A DNA stretch of 9,231 bases from an uncultured bacterium (GTDB taxonomy: Bacteria > Bacillota > Clostridia > Lachnospirales > Lachnospiraceae): the NCBI GenBank assembly GCA_937916345.1, contig CALFUE010000071.1, positions 1 to 9,231 on the forward strand, given 5' to 3'. Position numbers and translations under genes: made by a program. Shown one piece after another: positions 1 to 5,882 of the stretch. Each line of letters begins with the position of its first letter. Positions within the stretch are counted from its first letter, which is position 1. The notes below the pieces were generated by a model. That model saw only the letters and a program-made list of their open reading frames with translations, did no database searches and had not been told where the DNA came from.

Positions 1-1
1 G

Positions 2-175
2 GACCTTCGCGGCATCACCGCCGAGGGGCTGGAGGCCAACTTCACATCATTCACCAACCACAACACACCCTACGCCTTCAAGCAAGGCATACTCCCTGCC
101 CGCATCAGCAACGAGATGGTGCGCCCCTACCGCGAGGAGCTCTCATGCTTCAAGGGCATGACGGCTGAGGAGTGA
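2..175 (+). CDS. C-terminal end of an unidentified protein (partial)
   Basis: An open frame enters from the left edge and reads 57 residues to a TGA at 173-175. The peptide begins DLRGITAEGLEANF and ends ELSCFKGMTAEE, with no membrane segment or motif I can assign to a family. Codon choice is strongly C/G-ending (ttc, aac, cac, tac, cgc, gcc) and GC is about 60 percent, clearly above the genes to the right, so it looks like real coding sequence from a different compositional background. It collides head-on with the truncated Sua5 gene, and the sequence character changes exactly at its stop. The T of the TGA could itself come from the Sua5 side, so the stop may be fortuitous and this gene may also be cut. 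Function unknown. Confidence 0.5.
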   Translation, partial: DLRGITAEGLEANFTSFTNHNTPYAFKQGILPARISNEMVRPYREELSCFKGMTAEE

Positions 176-551
176 CTGCAACAGTATCCAGACCTCCTGT
201 TGTCTCCCGCGGTACGATATTCTTTTTCCTTAATACCATGGTGAGAGGACCCGGCCAGAATGCCGATGCCAGCTCTCCCGCTACAGGCGGTACATCTGAC
301 ACTATCTTCTCCAGAGCCTCAGTTCTTGCTATATGTACTATCAGCGGATTATCCGAGGGACGCCCCTTCGCCTCGTAAACCTTTTTTGCGGCGAGGGGGT
401 CGAGCGCATCGGCGCCGAGACCGTACACCGTCTCGGTTGGAAACGCCACTATGCCGCCCTTTTTGATAAACCCCGCGGCTTTTTCTATTTTTTCAGTATC
501 TTCGGATGACAGGGATAAATCACCCGAGAGAGTCAATATCTCAGTATTCAC
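150..551 (-). CDS. Threonylcarbamoyl-AMP synthase (Sua5/YrdC/YwlC family), truncated
   Basis: N-terminal part of the enzyme that makes L-threonylcarbamoyladenylate from threonine, bicarbonate and ATP for the t6A37 modification of ANN-decoding tRNAs (cytoplasmic). The core is clear: GGIVAFPTETVYGLGADA (residues 32-49), the K62-x-R64 and S66-x-N68 binding motifs in AKGRPSDNPL, and FWPGPLTMVL (99-107). Homology runs through GGLDTVAV (119-126). Family members then continue with R-x-P and another 70 or more residues, but here only seven unrelated residues follow before a stop, encoded by the GC-rich left-edge sequence. The gene is therefore broken near base 174, whether in the genome or by assembly. 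The start is GTG at 549-551, overlapping the GH18 stop by four bases (GTGA), with GGTGAT as ribosome binding site; translational coupling is likely. Family assignment is secure, function of this fragment is not. Confidence 0.9.
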   Translation of the reverse strand: MNTEILTLSGDLSLSSEDTEKIEKAAGFIKKGGIVAFPTETVYGLGADALDPLAAKKVYEAKGRPSDNPLIVHIARTEALEKIVSDVPPVAGELASAFWPGPLTMVLRKKNIVPRETTGGLDTVAVTPQPSCP

Positions 552-2311
552 AAGTAATCACCTATCAGTTCCCAGATTCCATCGCTCTCAAGCCCGACCT
601 TCCAGAAGGCTACGCCCCCCAGACCGTACTTCTCAAACACCTTCATTCGATTATTAACGGAAGTTTCATCCTCCAGCCAGATCTTGTAGGTTCTTCCCTC
701 CTGCTCATATTCTCCATAATTCTGCCCTTCCTCATCCAGATAGACGATATCTGCTCCGTTATCAAGGAGAAGTCGCTTCCCCTCACGCATGGAGACTACC
801 TTGCTGGAGATGTCATAGGACACGAAATCCTCAGATGCGGCCTCCACACTGTCAACATCAATATCCGTCTTTGGCGTCTCGCACCAGACCCTGGTGTAGA
901 AAGGATTTGCCTGAATCAGCTGCGCTGCCGGCACTCCAAGAGCGAGGGTGTTTGTCACCCCTTTCTCCAGAAAACCGATGGAAGCCACCGATCCCTCTCC
1001 GGAGCCGCTGTAGTGCTCGTCATAGCACATAACAATCACATAATCCGCGTAGATCGCCTGCTCGCCCCTACTGTAAAATAAAGTGTGAGCCGATGGCACA
1101 TAATTGTCGATGCTTAGTATCACTCCCTGCTCCCTGCACAGTATGGAGAGTTCCCTGATGAACTGGAGGAGTCCCGATCCCGCCTCGGAAGAGATGTCCT
1201 CGAAATCAATATTTACGCCATCGAGATCATACATATCCACCATTGCCATTATCTGCTCCTCGAGGTGAAGGCGATGGGCTCTGTTCATAAATATCTCAGC
1301 GGATAAGATATCATCCTTTCCGTAATCCGAGAAAAGACCCCATACCTGAATGCCTGCGTCATGGCAGGCAGCCACATAGGCGGTGCTGCCGACCTCGTGG
1401 ATATTTCCCTCATTGTCGTTTATGTAAAACCAGGTGGGAGATATTACATTTACCCCGGATAAACCGGAAAGTGTTTCCCTGATATCGGAATTTTTCAAAT
1501 AGTTTGTGATCTGATGCCAGGCGAGACATACCTTTTCTCCACCCTTGTAAAGATTCGGATCAGGCTTCTCCGAAACCGTGTCTATACGCTCATCCTCGCG
1601 CTCGGAGGTGATCTCTATATCAGATGTCATCGCGTAGCCCGCGATGCCGCTTTTTGTCATGACATAGCAGAATTCCTCACCCTCCTCCACCAGATACATA
1701 AGCTCATCATCAGCGGTCATATTGAGGATAAAGGGCTTGGTGATATCGGCTGCGGTTCTTAGTCTCGTATCTTTTTTGACACGGACGAAATACCCGGGTC
1801 GCGTCACATCACGCCACATCACGATCCTCTTTACATCATCGTCAAATATCTTGTAATCTATAAAGCTGAAAGCCTTCACGAACTCGAGATCCAGATACGC
1901 CTCCCCGTCCTCGATCAGATAGGGGACGTAGTCCAGAGCGATATCGCCGCCCGGACTCTCATAGATATCAGCACCCGGTTTCAAATAGTAAGAAGCCTCT
2001 CTGGTGGTGTAGACCAGCGTATCATCCAACTCCTTAAAAAAACGATCATTTATCTCGTAGTCCACCATATCAAGACGCGCGCATACGCGACCGTCAATCT
2101 CTCTAAAGGTGAAATCCTTCGGCTCGTAATCTATCACGACCGCTATCTCACCCTCCCCCGGGTCACCGAAATATCCTGAGAGGGAGACCTGCTCATTGCT
2201 CGCCCTGGATCCCGGCTTTATATCATCTATAACGCCGCACGCCGTGAAGCTTAAAACTGCGGTTAGAGTAAACGCAATTGCGATACTCCTCGCGAAATCG
2301 ATCTTTTTCAT
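548..2311 (-). CDS. Lipoprotein with SH3-like and glycoside hydrolase family 18 domains
   Basis: A 587-residue cell-surface glycosidase. Residues 1-25 form a lipoprotein signal peptide (MKK start, hydrophobic stretch, lipobox FTAC with C25). Residues about 50-170 resemble the copper amine oxidase N-terminal-like stalk domain found in Firmicute cell-wall proteins. Residues about 172-235 resemble a bacterial SH3 wall-binding domain (RVKKDTRLRTA to GIAGYAMTSDIEI). Residues about 258-587 are a GH18 barrel: the motif DGVNIDFE at 364-371 supplies the acid E371 and D369, and the end GLGGVAFWKVGLESDGIWELI is typical of the last barrel strand in the YaaH/YdhD/SleL group. That group cleaves N-acetylglucosaminyl bonds in peptidoglycan or spore cortex, so a wall hydrolase role is inferred; the substrate is not shown. 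ATG start with AAGGAG six bases upstream. It is the first gene of an operon with Sua5. Confidence 0.9.
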   Translation of the reverse strand: MKKIDFARSIAIAFTLTAVLSFTACGVIDDIKPGSRASNEQVSLSGYFGDPGEGEIAVVIDYEPKDFTFREIDGRVCARLDMVDYEINDRFFKELDDTLVYTTREASYYLKPGADIYESPGGDIALDYVPYLIEDGEAYLDLEFVKAFSFIDYKIFDDDVKRIVMWRDVTRPGYFVRVKKDTRLRTAADITKPFILNMTADDELMYLVEEGEEFCYVMTKSGIAGYAMTSDIEITSEREDERIDTVSEKPDPNLYKGGEKVCLAWHQITNYLKNSDIRETLSGLSGVNVISPTWFYINDNEGNIHEVGSTAYVAACHDAGIQVWGLFSDYGKDDILSAEIFMNRAHRLHLEEQIMAMVDMYDLDGVNIDFEDISSEAGSGLLQFIRELSILCREQGVILSIDNYVPSAHTLFYSRGEQAIYADYVIVMCYDEHYSGSGEGSVASIGFLEKGVTNTLALGVPAAQLIQANPFYTRVWCETPKTDIDVDSVEAASEDFVSYDISSKVVSMREGKRLLLDNGADIVYLDEEGQNYGEYEQEGRTYKIWLEDETSVNNRMKVFEKYGLGGVAFWKVGLESDGIWELIGDYL

Positions 2312-2335
2312 CTGTCACTCCTTTGCCATTTGATT

Positions 2336-2365
2336 AGTATATCACACTATCCATTCATAATTCAA
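2336..2365 (-). promoter_or_regulatory. Putative sigma-A promoter of the GH18-Sua5 operon
   Basis: On the minus strand, TTGAAT (2360-2365) and TATACT (2336-2341) are separated by 18 bases and lie just upstream of the ribosome binding site and ATG at 2311. The -10 matches consensus at five of six positions and the -35 at four. The short 5' leader (about 20 bases) leaves little room for leader regulation. Confidence 0.5.
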
Positions 2366-2422
2366 CGCATTTACCCGATCCCCGGGTCTGCATTTGCACT
2401 CGATTTTATACAATCAAAACTA

Positions 2423-2450
2423 TTGAAATGTCTGTATTTTCGTGTAAAAT
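2423..2450 (+). promoter_or_regulatory. Putative sigma-A promoter of the ferredoxin gene
   Basis: TTGAAA (2423-2428) and TAAAAT (2445-2450) are spaced 16 bases apart, with a TG directly before the -10. Transcription would start near 2457, giving a leader of about 50 bases. The promoter is divergent from that of the GH18 gene, with about 57 bases between the two -35 elements. Confidence 0.5.
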
Positions 2451-2457
2451 TACAATT

Positions 2458-2472
2458 ACCTTAACGGAAGGT
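2458..2472 (+). other. Small stem-loop at the predicted 5' end of the ferredoxin mRNA
   Basis: ACCTT (2458-2462) and AAGGT (2468-2472) are complementary with a five-base loop, at the place where the transcript is predicted to begin. Such 5'-terminal hairpins can stabilise short abundant messages. The stem is only five base pairs, so this is tentative. Confidence 0.3.
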
Positions 2473-2506
2473 CATAAAACATTTTCTAATAAAGGAGGAC
2501 AAAATA

Positions 2507-2674
2507 ATGGCATATGTAATTGGAGATTCTTGTGTATCATGCGGTACCTGTGAGGGCGAGTGCCCTGTAGGCGCTATCTCTCAGGGTGACGGAAAGTATG
2601 AGATCGATGCCAGCGCATGCGTAGACTGCGGAACTTGTGCAGGAGCTTGCCCCACAGGCGCTATCTCTCAGTAA
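2507..2674 (+). CDS. Clostridial-type 2[4Fe-4S] ferredoxin
   Basis: A 55-residue soluble, low-potential electron carrier. Two CxxCxxCxxxCP motifs bind the two cubane clusters: C9, C12, C15, C19 and C38, C41, C44, C48. The two halves are internal repeats (CGTCEGECPVGAISQ and CGTCAGACPTGAISQ), as in the classical ferredoxin of clostridial pyruvate:ferredoxin oxidoreductase and hydrogenase pathways. Length matches the family norm, so the gene is complete. ATG start is set by AGGAGG at 2493-2498, eight bases upstream. It is a single-gene unit with its own promoter and a strong terminator directly behind, consistent with high expression. Physiological partner enzymes are not in the window. Confidence 0.97.
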   Translation: MAYVIGDSCVSCGTCEGECPVGAISQGDGKYEIDASACVDCGTCAGACPTGAISQ

Positions 2675-2681
2675 TCTGATG

Positions 2682-2722
2682 AAAGAAGGACGCACCGCTT
2701 ACGCGGTGCGTCCTTCTTTTTT
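2682..2722 (+). terminator. Rho-independent terminator of the ferredoxin gene
   Basis: A perfect 17-bp stem (2682-2698 with 2703-2719), loop TTAC, running into six T residues (2717-2722). It begins eight bases after the ferredoxin stop. Read on the minus strand the stem is followed by only a mixed TTCTTTC tract, so it could also stop transcription from the minus-strand operon ending at 2843, less efficiently. Confidence 0.92.
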
Positions 2723-2842
2723 CTTAATCTTCCTTAATTCCTGTCTGTAAGATCTATTTATTCTTGATCAAATTCTAATGATGTTTCTGCCCCTCCTTTC
2801 CTGATTTTTTTTGTGGTAAAATTGCAACAAAATGAACTAATT

Positions 2843-3730
2843 TCATTCCTCGTATATCTCCAGGGCCTCGATGAGTCTGTCGGTCCGCTCGTTATCAACA
2901 GAACTCTCATCTTCCTCAGACTCATCATAGTCCGGCAGATAAATACGCAGATTATCCTCCAGGATAGTGCGTTTCAATACCTCATCCGGTATAGAGTGGG
3001 GAACGCTCACATTTGGATCCCACCCTGTCAGTGAATATACCTTGCTGTTCACCGGATAAAACTCCATTGACTCAGCCTGATGATCCCCAATATATCTCAC
3101 CGCGTATATCCCGGTATCCTTGTAAGTATTCATGTCCACCACAGCGGAGGCGATGCGCAGGATGTCGTTCTCGCTCAATCGCAGCAGAAATCCCGTCACC
3201 GTATCCTCCTCCCGCAGCAGCTCATATACTCTCTTTTTTGCGACCACGATGTAATCCTCTCCATCGGGGAGGGAGATGCGCACATCGATAAAGTCATTTT
3301 CAGTCAACAATTCCGGCATATAGACATTCGTGAGCTCGACATAGCGCAGATCGCCTGTATCGATATCCGCCTCATACACCATATCCTTTGTCAGAAGAGT
3401 CCCGGAGGAGATATTGACCTTTGCACACAGGCCAGCTATCTCGCCGGCTCCTGTTACCGTCAGCCCACCGCTCTCCCCGCGGTCTATGAATTCCCTCACC
3501 TCCAGCATGTCCTCTGTGATCTCATCTCCGGCAAACACATCCTTCAACAGCACACATGCCATGAAAGGATGCTCCTTTGCCTGCTGCTCCTCGTAATAGA
3601 GCAGCTTTTCGGAGGCCATACCAAAGCCCTTCGCTCCGATTATAACGACGATCAAAAGCGGCACGCCAACCGTCAGTGCTCCTGCAAACCCTGCCCTCAG
3701 CAGCGTTTTTGTCCTATGCCTGATAAATAT
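2843..3730 (-). CDS. Membrane-anchored SAF-domain protein, CpaB/RcpC-like
   Basis: Third gene of the pseudokinase operon. Counting from GTG 3664, residues about 36-97 match an SAF domain (ACVLLKDVFAGDEITEDML, then AGLCAKVNISSGTLLTKDMVY) and residues 110-175 match the following RcpC/CpaB domain (ENDFIDVRISLPDGEDYIVVAKKRVYELL). In Tad/Flp pilus systems CpaB is an envelope protein thought to help assemble the secretin; a Gram-positive role is unclear. The C-terminal tail is acidic (DYDESEEDESSVDNE). GTG 3664 would cut the membrane helix in half and lacks a spaced ribosome binding site. The frame stays open upstream, and AGGAGG (3739-3744) lies eight bases before an ATA codon at 3728-3730. Starting there adds 22 residues with a basic end and completes one helix, so I place the start there although ATA is non-canonical. 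An ATG mutated or misread to ATA is possible. Confidence 0.72.
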   Translation of the reverse strand: MFIRHRTKTLLRAGFAGALTVGVPLLIVVIIGAKGFGMASEKLLYYEEQQAKEHPFMACVLLKDVFAGDEITEDMLEVREFIDRGESGGLTVTGAGEIAGLCAKVNISSGTLLTKDMVYEADIDTGDLRYVELTNVYMPELLTENDFIDVRISLPDGEDYIVVAKKRVYELLREEDTVTGFLLRLSENDILRIASAVVDMNTYKDTGIYAVRYIGDHQAESMEFYPVNSKVYSLTGWDPNVSVPHSIPDEVLKRTILEDNLRIYLPDYDESEEDESSVDNERTDRLIEALEIYEE

Positions 3731-3738
3731 TTTCTTGT

Positions 3739-3744
3739 CCTCCT
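3739..3744 (-). promoter_or_regulatory. Ribosome binding site pointing to an ATA start
   Basis: Perfect AGGAGG on the minus strand, eight bases before ATA 3728-3730 in the SAF-protein frame. No ATG, GTG or TTG lies within the usual distance in that frame; the next canonical start is the GTG at 3664. Confidence 0.6.
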
Positions 3745-3783
3745 AAAGTAATCTTGATTCAGATTTTTCTACTTATTGAACCT

Positions 3784-3799
3784 GATATCATATGATGTC
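3784..3799. repeat. Near-perfect 16-bp palindrome between two operon genes
   Basis: GATATCATATGATGTC reads as an inverted repeat with a single mismatched pair, centred in the 89-base gap between the P-loop gene and the SAF gene. No clear promoter or T tract accompanies it. It could be an RNA processing hairpin or a protein site. Confidence 0.3.
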
Positions 3800-3819
3800 G
3801 GGGTCAAAAGGTAGTATCA

Positions 3820-4419
3820 TCATATCAATTTGTTGAAAAATGCGCGTTGTTCTTTTTTAATGTCCAAAGGATCCTCTATATAAGGGACTCTGATGACCGG
3901 AAGCCTGATGTTTGTATCCTTGAAAACCCTTTCGTTAACACTTCCCCCAAAAGCCAAGAACCTAAAATTTCTAATAATTGGAAAACCAACTGAATTATAC
4001 TCGGATAACATAAAATTCTCGACCCTGTGCCGAACAGTCTCTATCTGCCAGGGCATCATACCCCCTACCAGATATCCCCTGTCTGATCTTTTAAATTCTG
4101 ATAAATTCTTTTCGCACAAAGTCCCCAGATCGATGATCACTCGATCGTATTTTTTCACATTAACGAAATAAAAAGCTTCAGGCAGCTCACCGGGATCCGA
4201 CAATGGCAGGTATGTCACGCCGTATACGGTGAAATACTTATCCTTCTCGAACTCCCTCAAGGCCTCAGTTTCAGCGCGGCCGCTCATACATATATGCGCG
4301 GTCTTCTCTCCCTCATAGGCCGCCAGGTAATTTGCCATGGCAACGCTTAGGCAGGTCGCCCCGCTCCCCCTCTCAATACCTGTAAAGGCAAGGGTGCGGG
4401 CCTCGATCCTTTTTGACAA
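3820..4419 (-). CDS. Stand-alone P-loop protein, ParA/MinD/CpaE-like, with deviant Walker A
   Basis: A 199-residue soluble protein, second gene of the operon. The N-terminus has a SIMIBI-type P-loop in the right place (AFTGIERGSGATCLSVAMANYLA, residues 11-33), followed by a Walker B-like strand YDRVIIDLG (91-99). The signature lysine of GxxGxGK[ST] is replaced by alanine (GSGAT, 18-22), and the ParA-type upstream lysine is absent too, so ATP hydrolysis in the usual way is doubtful. The overall plan, including the DLG after Walker B and a PWQIETV segment (123-129), parallels the C-terminal half of the neighbouring fusion protein (KPWELESA), which suggests a paralogous pair. No membrane segment. 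TTG start 4417-4419 with AGGAGG 11 bases upstream, inside the last codons of the preceding gene. CpaE-like localisation or assembly ATPase homologue is the best family guess. Confidence 0.72.
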   Translation of the reverse strand: MSKRIEARTLAFTGIERGSGATCLSVAMANYLAAYEGEKTAHICMSGRAETEALREFEKDKYFTVYGVTYLPLSDPGELPEAFYFVNVKKYDRVIIDLGTLCEKNLSEFKRSDRGYLVGGMMPWQIETVRHRVENFMLSEYNSVGFPIIRNFRFLAFGGSVNERVFKDTNIRLPVIRVPYIEDPLDIKKEQRAFFNKLI

Positions 4420-4427
4420 TTTACTGT

Positions 4428-5600
4428 TTACCTCCTTTCTCTGCTCAGCTGTTGGAAGAAATCCTGCTTTTCCTGTGTCAGAATAAACGGATCATGATCC
4501 ATTGGCATCACATGCACAGGTCTCTTTATGAGACGCGAACACTTCCTGCCCCCCGATACATTTCCGAAAGCAGCCAGAAATCTCACATTTTCGGCATATT
4601 TCAGCCTGTCGTAGAGAGTCTTCGCACTCTCAAGCTCCCAGGGCTTGACTCCGAGGATCGCATATATGAGGTCGCAGTTCTCCAATTCCTGATCCCAGCC
4701 TGAAAATTCTCCAAGATCTTTTACAACAACAGTTTCTCTGTCCTGCTCCTCAGATAAGCTCCTCTGACGCCCCTCGAATTCTCCGCAGTACAATACGCCC
4801 TTGCGAAGCACCGCCGTCCTGTCGTACCCCAATATGGAATTCACCATACTCTTGTCCAACTCCATATATGCCTTCGTTCGATGGCACAGATATGAGGTCA
4901 GCGATATCGCGGTGTGAGTTACCCCGACTCCTGTTCCACTGCCGATCACAGCTATTTTTTTTGCAAAGTGAACACCACCCGCATCATCCTCTCTCTCAGA
5001 CAAGAGCTCTCCTTCAAACACGGCCTTTATGCGCCGCGGAGCAGCCTCATCCTCCAGAACATGCATAAACTCCTCGCACCCGTCAGCATAGTTCCCTAGT
5101 TGGTTGAGCAGTGCGTAAAGAGCCGAAATATCGTCTTTTTCATGCACTTCTCCCAAGGCTGCCGCATCTGCGAGAAATAAAGCCCCGGAAAAACCCGTAA
5201 GGGAAATCTCACTTTCATACAGCAGCACATTGTCGAGAGTCCAGTTCAGATACAGAACCGGTCTGTCTCTCTCATGCAGATATAATAAAATTTCAATTAA
5301 TTGAATTCCGATCTTCAGAAATTTAATTTTTGAAATTTTTATCTGTTTTTTTAAATATGTTTTCAGTGTCTCTCCGCTTTTGTATTCCAGAACCTCGTAG
5401 GTCTTGCCTTCCTGCTCCAATATATCGAGGAGTGCCGGAATGCACGGATGAGCGCACGAACCCAACACTGCGGGCTCACTTGAACCTTTTTTTATGCTTT
5501 TGATAATACGGTATGATTTCAGTCTGATGTGTCTGACCAGATAAACTTGATTGCCGACTCCCTTTCCACAAGAGTCAAGCACCAGATATGTGTCGGACAA
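4428..5600 (-). CDS. Pseudokinase fused to a deviant P-loop (CpaE/ParA-like) domain
   Basis: A 390-residue two-domain protein, first gene of the operon. Residues about 1-205 have a Ser/Thr-kinase-like fold: glycine loop GKGVGNQVY (12-20), a lysine at the VAIK position (K34), AHPCIPALLDI, and a helix-F-like DDISALYALL (156-165). HRDxKxxN reads YLNWTLDN (117-124), so the catalytic Asp is N119 and the Lys is T121. DFG reads GFS (136-138), so the metal-binding Asp is missing and phosphotransfer is unlikely. The C-lobe is short. Residues about 214-390 form a P-loop domain with GSGTGVGVTHTAISL (220-234), lysine replaced by valine, and a Walker B-like VVVKDLG (291-297). No membrane segment. The TTG start at 5598-5600 lacks a spaced ribosome binding site. 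The frame is open to 5639, and an ATA at 5613-5615 sits four bases after AGGTGG, so the true start may be there. Confidence 0.78.
   Translation of the reverse strand: MSDTYLVLDSCGKGVGNQVYLVRHIRLKSYRIIKSIKKGSSEPAVLGSCAHPCIPALLDILEQEGKTYEVLEYKSGETLKTYLKKQIKISKIKFLKIGIQLIEILLYLHERDRPVLYLNWTLDNVLLYESEISLTGFSGALFLADAAALGEVHEKDDISALYALLNQLGNYADGCEEFMHVLEDEAAPRRIKAVFEGELLSEREDDAGGVHFAKKIAVIGSGTGVGVTHTAISLTSYLCHRTKAYMELDKSMVNSILGYDRTAVLRKGVLYCGEFEGRQRSLSEEQDRETVVVKDLGEFSGWDQELENCDLIYAILGVKPWELESAKTLYDRLKYAENVRFLAAFGNVSGGRKCSRLIKRPVHVMPMDHDPFILTQEKQDFFQQLSRERR
4431..4436 (-). promoter_or_regulatory. Ribosome binding site for the stand-alone P-loop gene, inside the upstream gene
   Basis: AGGAGG is formed by the last two arginine codons of the pseudokinase fusion (ending RERR) directly before its TAA stop. 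It precedes the TTG start 4417-4419 by 11 bases. This ties translation of the two proteins together. Confidence 0.65.
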
Positions 5601-5689
5601 AAATTGATCTTTTATACTACCACCTGCGCTTTCATCAGATCAGCGCTGACGAAATGCGTCGCGGGTGATGTTTCACCTCACAGATATAA

Positions 5690-5718
5690 TATATACCACA
5701 TTTTTCAAAAAAATGCAA
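5690..5718 (-). promoter_or_regulatory. Putative promoter of the pseudokinase operon
   Basis: On the minus strand TTGCAT (5713-5718) and TATATA (5690-5695) are separated by 17 bases. Transcription would start near 5683, leaving a leader of about 80 bases that contains the small hairpin GGTGA-TGTT-TCACC near 5664-5677. The -35 lies back to back with that of the DUF1858 promoter, only eight bases apart. Confidence 0.5.
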
Positions 5719-5726
5719 GATAATTC

Positions 5727-5755
5727 TCGACAAACTGATAAGTTTGTACTATACT
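5727..5755 (+). promoter_or_regulatory. Putative sigma-A promoter of the DUF1858 gene
   Basis: TCGACA (5727-5732) and TATACT (5750-5755) are spaced exactly 17 bases, each matching consensus at five of six positions. The predicted start is near 5762, giving a leader of about 120 bases before the ATG at 5883. Confidence 0.6.
5730..5747. promoter_or_regulatory. Inverted repeat in the promoter spacer, candidate operator
   Basis: ACAAACT-GATA-AGTTTGT has perfect seven-base arms. It starts in the -35 element of the DUF1858 promoter and fills most of the spacer, so a bound dimer would block that promoter. It also lies about 12 bases upstream of the -35 of the divergent operon. The regulator is not identified; redox regulators of the Rex or CRP/FNR type bind dyads of similar size, but the bases do not settle which. 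Confidence 0.45.
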
Positions 5756-5761
5756 TGTTAC

Positions 5762-5882
5762 CATTCACAGTCGAATCGTGCACTTGTTGCGCGATTATGA
5801 CCCAATTTATATAGGGTGAGATGGGTTTTTACCATCTTTTGCTGTAAACAGTAACCTATTTAATAAAGGAGGAATAAAAAAA
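5762..5882 (+). promoter_or_regulatory. Long leader of the DUF1858 gene with two hairpins
   Basis: Between the predicted transcription start and the ATG there are about 120 bases without a gene. They hold a hairpin AATCGTGC (5774-5781) with GCGCGATT (5789-5796), eight pairs including one G-U, and a second AGATGG (5819-5824) with CCATCT (5832-5837) running into four T residues, like a weak attenuator. CTGTAAACAG follows as a small palindrome. The leader ends with AGGAGG at 5867-5872, ten bases before the ATG. It matches no riboswitch class I recognise. Confidence 0.35.

Noticed and set aside
1..180. Mobile element end as the cause of the Sua5 break
   Set aside because: No inverted repeat, target duplication or transposase motif is visible in 175 bases. 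A contig join is at least as likely.
506..1081. Plus-strand frame of 191 codons
   Set aside because: It is antisense to the C-terminal GH18 domain, which has a catalytic motif, signal peptide and ribosome binding site. No ribosome binding site or family signature on the plus strand.
2373..2387. ACCCG-ATCCC-CGGGT dyad between the GH18 and ferredoxin promoters
   Set aside because: Arms of only five bases with no overlap of a promoter element; could easily occur by chance.
3080..3751. Plus-strand frame of 223 codons, rich in His, Cys and Gln
   Set aside because: It is a mirror of the SAF/CpaB gene and its residue composition is typical of antisense reading.
5612..5633. Minus-strand short frame MKAQVVV ahead of the pseudokinase as a leader peptide
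   Set aside because: It has an ATG but no ribosome binding site and only seven codons.
5762..5866. Known riboswitch or T-box in the DUF1858 leader
   Set aside because: No T-box TGGN core or recognised aptamer motif, and the hairpins are short.
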